From Lichenostomus cassidix (Eukaryota > Chordata > Aves > Passeriformes > Meliphagidae): a DNA stretch of 64,000 nt. A model generated the notes under the pieces. That model did no database searches and was not told the origin of the DNA. It worked only from the letters and a program-made list of their open reading frames with translations. Shown here in pieces: positions 43,360 through 54,975 of the stretch. Within the stretch, counting starts at the first letter, position 1, and the number at the start of each line of letters is the position of its first letter. The stretch lies in contig CM039210.1 of assembly GCA_008360975.2 (NCBI GenBank), positions 11,658,293 to 11,722,292 on the forward strand, written 5' to 3'. The position numbers and the translations under genes are program-made.

Positions 43360-44810
43360 TGTAATGTTTTCACTATGTGGCTCATAAGTGAAATTGATTA
43401 GTTTTCACCATGACTGGTATTGTTTTTCAAATTTAGTAACATTTTTTGCAATTATTTCTCATAGTTCATATGGCAAAATACCTGATCTTCCTTCTCTAAT
43501 TACACCAGATACTACTGTTTGCTCCCATTGCTGTGCTTGGACACATCCCAAGGCTACAGATACATTATTTTGAACTAATCCTAAGGCTGTTGCCATGTTA
43601 GTAAAATCTTGTTTCATTTTCTTTTAATTTATGCAATAAGTTTGCAGCCAAATGCTGAGTATCTGCTAATGTGAGCAAAGATGATTGTAAGGGGGTGTCT
43701 ATTGTATGTAATTCTGAAGTTACAGTGTTAATTTTATTGAGAAGCACTTCTTGCTCAATGGAGTTTAGGATTCCCAGTCCTGATCCGAACCATCCACTTA
43801 TGTGTCTCTTTTCTCTGCTTGATTTGCTTTGAGGACCTAACCAAGTTTTCCACACCCATAGAGCAACATTAATAAAAGGGGTGCATTCTGGTTTTACTGT
43901 CAATACATCTGTTTGAATTTTAACTTGAACCCTTTTCAAGGAGTATTGAGGATTCCACAATAACTTTTGTTCGTTGGATTGTTTTATTACATGCGGTCCA
44001 AGAAAAGTTTGATTGTGATTTCGAACTGCACATTTTGCTGGTTTTGTTATAGTAATTGTGGTGGGAATATTTGTGGCAGTGGGTTTTATTTACTCAAGTA
44101 ACTAAGCACAACAGGATTTTTGGTAGGAGGGACTCAAATCTCCTGCTCTTCTAGTACAGGAGATTCTTGTGAGTTCGGTAATTGTTGTGGTTTGTATACA
44201 AATGTTTTCAGTACATGAGAAGATACTACATTTAGTGGCATCATGTGTGCTTTCAATTTTTATGTCTGTTTGTAAATCCAGAGGCGTGAACAATTGTGGA
44301 AAATATTCAGGCTACAATTACTGCCTGATTCGTTGGTATATAGAATGTAATTATTTGGTGATCCGGGTTCCATTCTGATCTCTTTTTGAATGTCACTGTT
44401 TCCTTCCCCTCTGTTATCTCTCTTGGCTGGATTACTCCAAATAGAGATATTTTCTCCTTCATCCAGGAGGATTGTCCCTGATGGTCCTGAATAGCCAGAA
44501 CTCTGTAGAGGTTCCCCATCAAAATTAAAGGCAAAAGAACTATTTATAAGTAGGGGAAGATGTGAGTCTTTTGGGGTTTTATAGTTACAGATTGTCCTCA
44601 TAGGATCATTTGCTGTGGGTTTCTTACTCATTCTATTAGGGGATCATGTTATTCGGGATTGTGAGACTTGTGATTCTTTCAGGAGTAAGGTGACACTTCT
44701 ATAGGATTGTCTCCACTCTCTGTCTTCCATTGTATATCCTATACAATATAGAATTGCATCATGGGTGAACGTAAAATCATAAGTACATGTTTCTCCATGA
44801 ATACAGGCTA
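43360..44810 (-). pseudogene. retroviral env on the minus strand, frameshifted
   Basis: Frames 44260-44631 and 43598-43960, with pieces between, form an env. The surface part has several N-X-S/T sites and Cys residues. A furin-like site (REKR) is followed by a glycine-rich stretch ('ISGWFGSGLGIL') and helical heptads ('VLLNKINTVTSELHT'). Near 43500-43560 a downstream Cys-containing region follows. At least three stops or shifts occur. It is cut by the G3 LTR at one end and by LTR F at the other. Confidence 0.7.
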
Positions 44811-44832
44811 CAAAAGATAAGCAGATAAGATA

Positions 44833-44898
44833 AAGTTACAGGACTCCTCTGTCTCCTTTTTGGACATAAACCTCTGGTGTTTGTGGATTAATTTTCTT
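44833..44898 (+). mobile_element. G2 5' LTR F, truncated to its 3' end
   Basis: Only AAAGTTACAGGACTCC to ATTTTCTTGA remains, the last quarter of LTR F. The loss removes U3 and the promoter. Confidence 0.8.
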
Positions 44899-44904
44899 GA
44901 AAAA

Positions 44905-44922
44905 TGGGGACTGGCCTGGGAT
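44905..44922 (+). other. G2 primer binding site, decayed tRNA-Pro type
   Basis: TGGGGACTGGCCTGGGAT resembles the tRNA-Pro primer site of gammaretroviruses, with a few differences, and lies in the correct place after the LTR. Confidence 0.65.
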
Positions 44923-46308
44923 GTTTCCACCGTCCGGGGGCGGCCTGCAGCAAGCGTAGCTGAAGATGCGCCTCACCCAGTTTCGGTGATCAGCTCTTTT
45001 TGGTGGCGGCTGATTGATTGTGTTCCTAAGACTGTCCAGGAGACAGATGAGTGGCAGACCAGGGGGATCCATGAAGAGCCCGCAGGGAAGGACCACTGAA
45101 AATCTCACCGGCAAGTAAAATGGGAACTTTGGGGAATAAACCTGGGAGGACACCCATGGAGAGCGGCACAAGTAAGCCTGAGAGGGCACCCATGAGAGAG
45201 TTGCAAAGGTAAAGCCAGGAAGGGGTCTCGGCAAAAGGGATGATGATCCCAAAATATAAGGACATGGACGTCCAAGGGGGGCAGTAAGGGAAAGTCGAGA
45301 AGGGGGTCTCAAAAATCCATGCCCAGGGGGGCAATAAGGGGAGTCGAGAAGCAGTCTTGGCAATGTGGGAGTGCAGAAAAATATGCTTAAGTCAAGGAGT
45401 GGTAGGACCGGGCGTTGTAGTGCAGGACCAGGAGCACGGGCTGGGGCCCTATGGGGAGGTGCAGGACTGGGCCAGGGCTGTGGGACAGCTGTGGGCTTAG
45501 CGCCAGGTGGTCCCTTACCACCACCCCCCCTCCCCGGGGCAGGGTGGCAGTGGCCCCCCAGGCCTCAGTGAGGCTGCAGGATGCCCCGGCCACCTGTGGT
45601 GCTGTCCGCCATGCCCGCCATGAGCGCCAAAGGGAGGGCTGCGTTTGAACACTTTGGAAAGAAGATCTGGAAAATGCGGATTGAGCGTGGAAGGATTAGG
45701 ATTTTCTTTTAAGGATTTTGTTTGGGTCACTGGAGAAACAAAAGGTTTTGAGCTGTGGGAGAATGAGCACCCACAGGCAGTAGCGGGGAGAGGGGCTAGA
45801 GGAAGGGCAGAACAAGTCCCTTGATGAACTGGTTAGAAAGATACAAGTGTATGTAAGAAGGGATGAAGAAAATGTGATAGCAAATTTATTACTGCCCCAA
45901 AGGAATAAAAGTGCTAGGCCCAAAGGGGCCCCAGGGACAAAGGGGACTGGGTCGGCCACTAGGAGGTGGCAAAGGCGTTCCCTCCTCTGCAGGGGAGAGC
46001 TGACTGAAACAGTGGTTGTAAAAGAATCTGTGTGCTACCTACAGGGCAGAGGGACACTGGAAATGAGTCTGTCCACAGAAACGACTGGATCCTGAAGCAA
46101 AGTGTATCTTGTAGGGATTAGGGTTCATTCTGTAGGAACCCTCAGAAACTTTATTTGTTATAAAGGACATACAAAATTTTGTAATTGAGTGGGTGAGTTG
46201 ACTTTTTGCATAGTTTGTTATGAAAAGTCAGAACTGGCAGGTTAAAATCCTGAGGCCAACTCTGTAAAGTATAATGGTAGTTTGCAAGCTGCTTTTGGGG
46301 AAAAGCAG
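44923..46308 (+). pseudogene. G2 leader and gag, broken
   Basis: 44923-45360 is leader with GGGAGG/GGGGTC-rich repeats. 45365-45571 has an Arg/Gly/Pro-rich matrix/p12-like frame ('PPPPLPGAGW'). 45590-45850 corresponds to broken gag sequence ('KGAPGTKGTGSATRRW' later at 45925). No zinc knuckle is visible. From 46100 to 46308 there is protease-like spacing only. Confidence 0.55.
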
Positions 46309-47161
46309 TGTCAGAGGTTGGGGGCATTGGAATTTTTTCTCCATTCCTGTTACTAAGCAACAAATATCTGGGTGCTCAGAGCCATCAATTCTTTTGTAAG
46401 AGACAAAAGGCTGTGGCAAGGTGGGGCAAGGGGAAGAGGCACGCCGGCCGTTGGGACCAGCAATCGTCCATTGGACAGCAGGAGGAAAGCATCTGCTTTT
46501 TGGCTTCTGGCTGCGACCGCGGGAGATCCAACTGTGCTCTGTCTTCTTTTTCTAGCCAGGTGAGCTTTTGGCTGGGGAAAAGTGTGGGATCCAACCCTTT
46601 TCCCCGCCGGGAATGCGCATCTTTCCTGGCTGCGTTTTGCCGCATGAGACCGCGGCGTCTGCTGTGACTGCAGAGTCCCTGCCACCTTGCTGGCTAGCCC
46701 AGGAGAACCAGCCCCTGCCCCCTGCTGCCCCACCTGCCGTTCCGAGCTGCCTGCCTGCTTGTGAGCCCGCCCGCCATTACCAGCTGCATGAGGCTGACCT
46801 GACCCTGCGCCACAGCGCCACCTGCAGCTGCTCTGCAGTCATCACACCTGCCCTGCCAGACCGGGAGCTCAACAGCACCCCTTCTGCTTTCAACCGTAAT
46901 TACACCACACGGGAAAGTGCTCGGCAGCTCAAAGACATCTGCTATTGGTTTTCTGGTTCTATTTGTTGTTGTTATTTTTGTTATTGCTTGTTTACTCTGC
47001 TATAGATACTAGTAAAGAACTGTTATTTCTTTTCCCATACCTCTGCCTGAAAGCCCTTGATTTCAAAATTAAAATAATTCAGAGAGAAGGAAGATCACAT
47101 TCTCTGTTCTAAGGGAGGGTTCCACCTCTCTTAGCAGACACCTGTCTTTCAAACCAAGACA
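46309..47161 (-). mobile_element. solo LTR family G, copy 5, in G2
   Basis: 853 bp in reverse, ending on the plus strand at ...AACCAAGACA. The flanks are AGCAG (46304-46308) and ATCAG (47162-47166), four of five matching. It is inserted between G2 gag and pol. Confidence 0.88.
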
Positions 47162-47520
47162 ATCAGTCCCCCTTGTGCTTTGGGAAAGCTGGTGTGATAC
47201 CTGCAGTGGATTTTTTGGCCACTGCCTGGGGGAGAGTCATCCCCCTCTTGCTTTGGAAAAGCAGGTCTGATAACTGCAGTGTTGTTTTCTGGGGTTCAAG
47301 ACCCCAAAGGGTTCCAGTCCTCTCTGAGTTAGAGTCTCAGTGTCTGAGTTGATTTTAGAATTAAAGCCTCCTGCCTGGGAAAAACCAGGTTCCAATACCT
47401 GCATTGGATTTTCCAAGCAGATATTGGGGAAAGTGTTGTTCCCACATGCTTTGGGGAATTTGGCAGCAGCCTTTGGGGAACACGCCGGCCTGTTGCTTAT
47501 TTTTCTGTTGCTAGATCCAG
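47162..47520 (+). other. degenerate repeats ahead of G2 RT connection
   Basis: The word 'CCTTGTGCTTTGGGAAAGC..GGT..GATACCTGCAGTG' recurs three or four times in decayed form (47170, 47245, 47370, 47450). They may be duplicated pol sequence. No frame. Confidence 0.4.
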
Positions 47521-47997
47521 TGGCCAGAGGCTGGCCTCATTGTCTGCAGAATTGTGCAGCCTCAGCCTTGATGGTATCTGAGGCCCGAAAACTGACAACA
47601 GAAGGATATCTGATGGTTAAAGTTTCACATCAAATTAAAACCTTGTCAACTGAAAGAGCCTCTGAGTGGATGACCAGCACTCGGTTATTACAGTATGAAT
47701 CTTGTTTAATGAAACAAGAAGATTTAGAATTGAAAAGTGGGAAGGATTTAACCCAGCCTCCTAATTAAACGGCCATGAAGAGGGGAGCCGGGAAGAAACC
47801 CATGACTGCATTCAAGTAATAGATCTCCAGACCCAGGCTAAGGAAGATTTGCAAGTTGCTTCCTGGCCTGAGGGAGAAAATGTGTTTATTTATGGGTCTT
47901 TCTATTGGTTTGAAAAAAAAACAGTGGGAGATCACAAGTCAAGATTGAAATTAAAAATAAGTGAAATAATACAAGGAAAAGCACTGACAAAGTCAGA
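47521..47997 (+). pseudogene. G2 pol: RT connection and RNase H start
   Basis: The frame 47340-47768 includes 'ALMVSEARKLTTEG' in the gamma RT connection. RNase H begins after 47880 ('FIYGSFYWFEKK', Asp replaced). It is interrupted at 47998. Confidence 0.7.
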
Positions 47998-48389
47998 TAC
48001 AACCTAACACCCTGTTAGGGTGGTAGTGGCAGTCCAACTGAAGTAGTCCAGTTGAAGCGGTGATCTTGTGAAGGTTTAGTCTCCAGCTGAAGATTCAGTG
48101 TAGCTCTTGTCTTCTGGGAACTCAGTAGACAGGGCTAGCTCAGGCAGTTTCAAGGCCAGGTTATATCTAGGTGGGAACACCTGGCTCCTCCCTCCTCGGC
48201 AGGGCATCTCACAATGGGATGAGATAAGTCCATGAGTCACACGGTGGGTCTCTGATGGCCTATTGCCTGTCATGCGGGGTGGGTCATTAGCAGCTGGTAA
48301 CAGCTAACGGATGGCCCATTGCCTGTCATCCGGAGTGGGTGATAGCAGCTAATGGCCCACAGCTGGTAGTAATAGAATACTTAACTACA
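47998..48389 (-). mobile_element. LTR-like insertion in G2 RNase H
   Basis: 392 bp, TACAACCTAACACC to CTTAACTACA on the plus strand; in reverse TGTAGTTAAG to GGTTGTA. It interrupts the RNase H text, which resumes after it. Inside, a unit around ATGGCC.ATTGCCTGTCAT.CGG is duplicated at about 48255 and 48311. No poly(A) signal is obvious and no exact duplication flanks it. Confidence 0.55.
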
Positions 48390-48780
48390 TCAATATTGCA
48401 ACCTAGGACAGTCTTCAAGGGTGATAGAAGGGAAACGATTTACATGATATGCTATCATTACTGGAAAAGAATTAAGGGGAGGGAGGAGATTGCTGAACAC
48501 ATGGTCATCTCAGGCAGCAGAGCTGTATGCATTCTTGAGAGCCTGTGAATAATATCGGGACAGGATAGTGAATATTTTTACTGATCCTAAGTATGCATAT
48601 GGGGTGATACATGCATTTGGAAAATTATGGGAACAAAGAAGTTTATTAACCTGCAGGGGAAAAACGTTAGCTCATGAGAGCTTAATTTCTCACCTATTGG
48701 AGGTGCTGAATTTACCAAAAGGGGTGGCAATAATCCATCTTAGGGGATACCAGGCATGGTGCTAAGAAGAAATTGCCAGG
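48390..48780 (+). pseudogene. G2 pol: RNase H continued
   Basis: 'QAAELYAFLRACE' (Glu) and, at 48568-48765, 'IFTDPKYAYGVIHAFG' (Asp) give the remaining RNase H signatures. A late 'AIIHLRGYQA' helix follows. Confidence 0.8.
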
Positions 48781-49291
48781 GGAGGGAGATGTTGGGCTGT
48801 ATGTCCCTTCCAAAGATGCCAAGTGGATTTTACTGAAATGCCTAGAGAAGCAAGGTTTAAATAACTTCTGGTAATAGTATGTCAGCTAACAGGGTGGCCA
48901 GAAGCATTCCCAACAGCTTCAGCAACTACAGTATTGGTTAATAAGGTATTTTTGGGGCAAATAATTCCAAGTTATGGAATTGTGGAAGCAATAGACTCAG
49001 ATAGGGGAACTCACAGGAAAAATTCTTCAATGGATCATAGCTGCTTTAGGCATACAATGGAACCTTCATACCCCCTGGCACCCCTAGAGATAGAGTTGGG
49101 TAGAAAGAATGAATGGGGAAATAAAGAAACACCTCTTGAAGCTGGTGATAGAAACTAAAATGCCATGGGTACGGCTTTTGCCATTGGCTTTAGCAAAAAA
49201 AAGGGCCAGACCCAGAGGAGATATTCAGTTATCTTCCTTTGAATTGATGTTTGGAATTCCTTACCCTTGTAATTCTCAACCTGGTGGTGGG
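48781..49291 (+). pseudogene. G2 pol: integrase core, broken
   Basis: Fragments include 'VDFTEMPREARFK', 'TGWPEAFPTASATT', 'IDSDRGTH' (second Asp) and a region where the Glu motif has decayed. 49109-49290 gives 'WVRLLPLALA' and 'SSFELMFGIPYP', which are C-terminal core text. It is gamma-type. Confidence 0.8.
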
Positions 49292-49297
49292 GGGGAA

Positions 49298-49922
49298 TAT
49301 TGTGATAATAGCTGCAAGTTCCCCACACCCCTTTCTTAACGACTGTACTTGTCACCTATTGTCCTGCCTTCCCTACTCCACATAGCTCTAGCCACGCCCC
49401 CCGTTTTCCCTATTGGTTCCTGTACCCTAACCCCACGTGGCCCTGGCCACTCCCTCGGGTTTCTCCTATTGGTTCCTGTACTCCTAACTCCGCCCCTGTA
49501 CCTCCCCTGTACCCAGAGGCCACTGGGCCTGTGTGCTGTCCCTGCCCCTCTCTGTTTCCCTATAAAACCCCTCACCCTCCGCCATCTTGCCGTCTATGCT
49601 CCACGTGTGTTTATGCTCCACATGTGGCTGTGCATGTGAGGCCTTCGCCCTCGAGGCATCTCTGCCTCGGGTATGTCATTGGCCTCTGCTGCACCATGCG
49701 AATAAACATCTTCCATAGACACAACGCATAGACCCTCCTCGCCTCCTTTATCACCGCCGGTTGTGGAAGCAGACGAACCAGAGCTAGCCTTATGGCTCCC
49801 TGGCCGGTGAGAGCGCAGTGTCCAGCCCTGGGACAGAGGGTTTGGAGCACTGAGGCGCTGAACCGGGCTGGGTAGAGAAGCTCTAGGGTAAAGTCTGTTG
49901 CAACATCCTTTAAACCGCAACA
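49298..49922 (+). mobile_element. solo LTR family A in G2 integrase
   Basis: 625 bp, TATTGTGATAATAGC to CCGCAACA, flanked by GGGGAA at 49292-49297 and 49923-49928. It has CCCTATAAAACC near 49560 and GCGAATAAACATC near 49698. The first base pair TA replaces TG. Confidence 0.93.
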
Positions 49923-49928
49923 GGGGAA

Positions 49929-50324
49929 GAGATAAGTGATGTATATTTTAAATAATATGTGGCCAGAATACTGTCTCTTGTGAAATCTCTTCAACAGGAA
50001 GCTCAGCTGGCACAGACCCTGCCTTTGGACTTTGCTGTTAACAACATCCAACCAGGAGATTGGGTCCTGATTAAGGAGTGGAAAGAAGCACCACTGGTGG
50101 CCAAGTGGTGTGGACTTTTCTAAGTGTTACTGACCACAGAAACAGCCGTCAAGACAGCTGAACATGGGTGGACCCATCATGCTCAGGTCAAGGCCTCTAA
50201 AGCCACGGAGATTTGGGCATCTCAGCTAGAGGAAAAGGACAGGAAGACGTGACTGACACTCTGCAGGAGTGGACCGGAGCAGTAGACAGTGAGTCGACAT
50301 TTGGGGAAGCCCTGTGTGCCTATC
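49929..50324 (+). pseudogene. G2 pol: integrase C-terminus
   Basis: Text resembling 'PGDWVLIKEWKEAPL' and 'VLLTTETAVKTAEHGWTHH' is the gamma integrase C-terminal domain. From about 50220 it runs into pol/env boundary sequence and is cut by the KD provirus at 50325. Confidence 0.8.
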
Positions 50325-50992
50325 TGTGGCAAGCACAGACTCTTTCCCATGGGAATTTTCTCTTCTTCTTCCTGTGTTCTATAAACAAAGATAAAGTTTA
50401 GATGTTATTGAAATGGTGTCTGGTAACATAGGCGGTTCAAGCCTGGCCAATCGGCCTAGGGGGAGGTTTTGAACTGACCCAATCCGGATGATCTGTGAAA
50501 GTCTATATAAGTTGGAATTAATTAATTGCAGCAGTGCAGAATCTAAAGGCAGCTCTCCCCTGCTGCGGGGGGGAGGGCTGCCCCAGAACCGGAACACGCA
50601 GGATGGTCTCTCCTTGGCCACGAGTGGTGGGACTGGTCAGACTGGGTCTTTGTAGAAGCATTGCAGGTTTAGAAAGGCAGCTCTTCCATTCTAGGTTCCA
50701 TGTGGTTTATTGGGATAATAAGGGAGGGTACTGGGGAGTGGGGGAGGGGAGAGGAGAGCCAGGGGGTGGATGTTTGCTCCATAGAGCCTAGAATCCAAGA
50801 GACCTGGTTCCGGTTGCCGCTGGGCTTTTATTCGTGGTGTTAGGAGGCGGTCTTGGCTCACATCAGCCAGTCCGGAAGGGTCAAGGGGGAGGGATCGGGG
50901 AAAGGACACAGGTTACAACAATTAATAAAATTAGAATTTTGCCACATTCCAGAGCCTGATTCCTTCACTCTGCTAGCGGTTCAACAGCGACA
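50325..50992 (+). mobile_element. KD provirus 5' LTR (family D) with nested LTR
   Basis: TGTGGCAAGCACAG to CAACAGCGACA. Without the nested LTR and one duplication it is 268 bp, matching the 3' LTR at 60305 (273 bp). GTCTATATAAG lies near 50500. Confidence 0.92.
50527..50920 (-). mobile_element. solo LTR nested in KD 5' LTR
   Basis: 394 bp, flanked by ATTAAT at 50521-50526 and 50921-50926. On the minus strand it starts TGTTGTAACCTG and has ACGAATAAAAGCC near 50830 and CCCAATAAACC near 50710. It interrupts the LTR between TATA and the poly(A) region. Confidence 0.9.
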
Positions 50993-50994
50993 TC

Positions 50995-51011
50995 TGCTGA
51001 CCACTGACATG
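50995..51011 (+). other. KD primer binding site, decayed tRNA-Trp type
   Basis: TGCTGACCACTGACATG aligns, with changes, to the tRNA-Trp site in the minus-strand KD copy (3378-3395). It is two bases after the LTR. Confidence 0.6.
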
Positions 51012-51076
51012 TACTGCGTGCAGCTACAGGTACGCGGTTTCGGCCCGAACCCAAACCCCCCTGCCTGCCGTCGGGC

Positions 51077-51335
51077 ATGGCCGATTCTGATATCGACATG
51101 GGGTCTCCCCTGCCTGCGGATGAACTTTTACGGGTTCTGGAGGACTCTGAGGATGACCCAGCAGCAGCTCAGATGCCGCGGGTCGCTAGAGCCTTGTTGG
51201 AATGGGTCTTGGAGCACGTGGTCCCGAACATTTGGGAGATGGTGCTGAGCTGTGAGTCTTGGCTCACTGTCGGCCGTTCTCTGGCCACAGAGATGATGTT
51301 TGGAGAACGGACCACAGTCCGCTTCCATGGGGTTT
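51077..51335 (+). pseudogene. KD Gag matrix, first part
   Basis: It begins with a Met followed by an acidic helix and 'ALLEWVLEHVVPNIWEMVLS', the counterpart of the matrix at 2943-3271. It is cut at 51336 by LTR E. Confidence 0.75.
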
Positions 51336-51341
51336 GGAGAG

Positions 51342-51701
51342 TAAAGAGAAACGACGAGAGGGAACTCACGGCAGTCTCAATATGAGATATAAAGTAAGCT
51401 CCATTTTATTTCACCAAACGAGAGACTTATATACTGTTACAGAAGTTTCTAATTATAGATACACACACACACCTGCAGTCTGTTCTCAAACATTCAGGGA
51501 TCCTCCTGTTAACTCCCTTATCCTTTTCTCATAACACTTCTGACTCCCTAATCTTTCTCATGACATTCTTCCCACAGAACATTCTCAGGCAAACAAACCA
51601 CTGTAGCTTGTTGGAATTTTACTGAGGCCTGAGAATACTGAAGCTTTGCTCAGGCCTGCTCAATTAGCATGAGTTTTGCTGGAAAACTACGTTTTCCAAC
51701 A
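51342..51701 (-). mobile_element. solo LTR family E in KD matrix
   Basis: 360 bp, flanked by GGAGAG at 51336-51341 and 51702-51707. In reverse it starts TGTTGGAAAACGTAG and carries ATATAAG and GAAATAAAATGG. It is the same family as element E (22813). Confidence 0.92.
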
Positions 51702-51707
51702 GGAGAG

Positions 51708-53289
51708 ACATTTGGAACACTTTGAAGGGACAGGAATTTTATGAGTCCCAGATAGCAGCTTGCACAGGCACGGACGCTCTGCTTTTGGTCGTTGGGCAGT
51801 GCGTGAAGGATGTACCAACCCAGACTGACTCTAAGGTCCCGTCCCTGAAGGCGGATGCAGCCGTGAAAACTCAATATGTTTCTCCGAATGACCTCCCGAA
51901 ATGAACTTATGTTCACCTGACTGAACAGCTAGCTGAGATGGTGAAGAAAGGAGGGCCACAGATCGGCTCTGACATGGCCGCTGCAAAGGTTCCCCCTCCT
52001 CTGCCGCAGCGAAATGGGCTGATCCCGAAGTCCCCCCCACCCCCGCAAAATGGCGCCGGAGTGCCCCTTCCCCGTGGGCAGCCATTGTCCATGGCAGGGA
52101 CTGGCAGGGCAGAGATGGGAGGTGCTGCCACGCAGCGAGACCCTCAGCTGCTCACCTTGGCTGCGTTCCAGCAGCTTGCACCTCCGGGGGTCCTGATCCC
52201 AGACCGACAAGTGGTTTCAGCCGCCGAGGCAGTTCACCAGCTGGCGGCAGCCGGCACGGGTGAAGCTGGCATTTCACCGGGCCAAGAAGGTCCGGTGGCG
52301 GTTCAGCCTCCAGCTGTGGCTGCCACGGGCGTGGCCGGCTTGGAGCCGGGGCAGCTTCTGGGACCTGCCACCATTCTGGCCAGGCAGGGACCTGAAGGGA
52401 AGCCTCCTGCGGGGGGGCTCAGTGTCCTGCTGGATCCAAGCGGAGCTGCGGCGGGTCAGCTGCCAGTCGCAGCCAGCGCGGGTGGGACCAGCATGGCTCC
52501 GGGGCCGTGCGGGCCGGCACTGGCTCCGCTGCCAACTGCGGCGGGTGCCTGGCAATCAGCGTGGCTCCCCGGTGCAGTCACGGGGCAACTTCCAGACCCA
52601 GCCGCCATTGTGGCCTCGCAGGGGCCGGAAGAGAAGCTTCCAGCGGGTGGTGCTTCCGCTGCGGGGACTTTGATTGGCATTCCCGCATGAGCGGGGACAG
52701 CCCGGGTTCCCCGCGACTCGGAGGTGCCAGCATCCGTGCCGAGCACGGATGAACCTCCTCCATTTTGGATTCTTCATGATTTGCTGGCTGAGGTGGCCGG
52801 GATCTGGTCACAGATGGAGGTTCTCTTGCGCAGGATTCCCTGCCCGGGCTTGGCTGGACCGGAAGTCCCTGCCTCGGGACCCCAGATGGGGTACGGGCTT
52901 CCTGTTGACCCAAAAGCCAACATGGCAGCAGCAGCGCGGGGGCATTTCGGACCCGGGCAGATGCCGGTTCCCCTGCCGGGTTCTGTTGCGAATGCAGCCG
53001 TGGCACAGCGTACTGGCGCTGTGCCGGCGGGCTTGGCAAACGCGCCCGGTGGAGCGCTGGTGATGCTGCCGTCCCCCTGCCCCTCTCCTGTCCCAGTCGC
53101 CACGCAGTTTTTCAGCGCAGACACCGCTTCCGGCCAGTCGCCATCCTTTGTGATGGAGCGTGCTGGTTGCAAGCCCTACTCAGACAACTCAGACAGTGAT
53201 GAGGAAGGTATTCTTCCTCCTGGGCAGAGGCTCACGTGGGCGATGAAAAAGAAAAGGCATTGGGTTTTGAATAACCCTTGGAGACGCCT
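51708..53289 (+). pseudogene. KD Gag linker, very long proline/alanine-rich region
   Basis: After the matrix end (51722-51904, stop at 51902) come two long frames, 51938-52690 and 52724-53295, in different phases. Both are Pro/Ala/Gly-rich with dispersed 'GQLP' and 'PG' units. The second ends in an acidic cluster ('YSDNSDSDEEG'), then 'PPGQRLTWAMKKKRHW'. This linker, about 500 codons by length, is much longer than in typical beta-like Gag. The DNA is GC-rich. Confidence 0.7.
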
Positions 53290-53295
53290 CACCGG

Positions 53296-53692
53296 TGACG
53301 AACGGCAAGTGAGAACTCACACACGACTTAATGTAAGTCATAAAGCAAGCTCCATTTATTTTAATGCGTGTGCTCTTTATATACTGTTACAGTGCTTATA
53401 TTTATTAATCACTAATCTACTCGTTAATTGCAGCAGTTACAGCTTACATTTCTTTTACATTCCATTCTCACATCTTCAGGGTTTTCCCCCTCATTCCTTG
53501 TTAATCACAAGTTTCCTCCCGTACATTCTTTACACAGCTGCATCTTCTTGATATTTTCTCACGAAGCGTTCTCAGGGAAGCAAACTACTGTGGCCTGTAT
53601 ATGGCCTGCCGGCTACTTTAGCTTAACAATGGTTTTGCTCGCACAAACCTTCTAATAATTCATGCCTGTGATCTTGAAGCCATTGTGTAACA
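53296..53692 (-). mobile_element. solo LTR (E-related) in KD gag
   Basis: 397 bp, flanked by CACCGG at 53290-53295 and 53693-53698. In reverse it starts TGTTACACAATGG and shares the U3-end/R part of family E (TATATAAAG, AATAAATGG), with a different U3 start. Confidence 0.9.
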
Positions 53693-53699
53693 CACCGGC

Positions 53700-54652
53700 A
53701 TGGGGATTTTCTGCCCGCATGACTCCCTGCAGTTCTGGAAATCAGTCAAGCAGGGCGTGCTGGAGGCAGGAGACTGGGAACTTATAGAGAAGATTGGATT
53801 GCCCAAACAGCGGGAGGGCTGCGAACCTGCTATGGCAGGTCTGGGTGGTGGTGGCTTCCCACAAGGGGGTGTTCAGGCTTTTCCGGTGTATGTGCCTGGC
53901 CCGGATGCCATGGACACAAGGAACAGCCACTCCACCATTGCATGGCGCATGACAAATGACCTAACGACCAAAGTAGCAACATTTGGAGTGTCTTCTCAGG
54001 TCGTGATGCAACTTCTTAGAGTGATAAATAGTGATTTGCTTGCTCCATTTGATATTATGTATCTGGCTGAGGTGCTGTTTCACCCTATGCAATACAGCAC
54101 CTTTGAGGACAATTGGAAAGTGATGGTTGACGAACAGCTGAAGAAAAATGCGTCCTTGCCTTCTGAGGACCCTACGTGGATGGTTGGGGCTTATGTCCTC
54201 ATGGGTAAGGGACCTTTCACAAACCCCAACGTTCAAGCTGCTTAGGATCCTTGGATCCTGGAGCAAACCCAACAGCTCGGTATGGGAGCCATTTTGAAAA
54301 CTATAGAGATGGTTGCCCCACAAACACGGTACACAAAGATACAACAGGGGCAATTTTAGCTTTTCCTGACATTTATGAAAAGCTGGCAGCAGCTTTGGAA
54401 AAGCAGATTGAGGATCCGTCCATGAGACAGATTCTGATAAAATATTTGGCAAGAGACAATGCCAATGACGAGTGTAGAAGGATCATCAATGCCCTACCGG
54501 GGGATCCTTCTGTTGGAGACATGATGCGAGCTTGTGCCAGGGTGCACTCAGAAAATCAGGGGAAATCCGCTCTGGCTGCATTTCTGTCCTCAGATCAGGG
54601 ACCCTCTGATCAGGGAGAAAAACAGCCCAAGTCTGGGAACAAACGGAAATGA
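53700..54652 (+). pseudogene. KD Gag capsid, two frames
   Basis: 53700-54245 holds the capsid N-terminal domain ('FPVYVPGPDAMDTRNSHST', 'LLRVINSDLLAPFDIMYLAE'). 54251-54652 holds the C-terminal domain with helices ('DPSMRQILIKYLARDNANDE') and ends in a Lys-rich stretch. A stop at 54243 separates them. The counterpart on the minus strand is at 1231-1951. Confidence 0.85.
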
Positions 54653-54676
54653 GTCAAATCAAAGCAGAAAGAAAAT

Positions 54677-54949
54677 TTGGAGAAAAAGGGAAATTCAGGG
54701 ACCAAGACCCATCAATGTAAGAGGTGTGGTAGGACGGGTCACACTTCAGACTACTGCAGGTCACAGTACCATGCAGATGGTCGACCCCTGTTGGGAAATG
54801 TGAAGAGGGGTGCAAAAAGGGGGATTTGCCCCCCATCACATCAGTTCCCCCAGAACAGGGTGATGGCCCAGGCTTACCCAGTCAATAGGGAAGAGGCACC
54901 AAAGGCTCAGCCCGAGTCAACGCCTACACTGCAGCAACAGTCATCTTAG
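54677..54949 (+). pseudogene. KD Gag nucleocapsid
   Basis: One intact zinc knuckle, CKRCGRTGHTSDYC, in a basic context, followed by Pro/Gln-rich sequence. A stop at 54650 separates it from capsid. Confidence 0.85.
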
Positions 54950-54975
54950 AATCTGACGATGCCCACAGGATTCCC

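Noticed and set aside
48247..48355. Possible CRISPR-like or minisatellite array
   Set aside because: Only two units, imperfect, in an LTR-like insert of a vertebrate-type genome.
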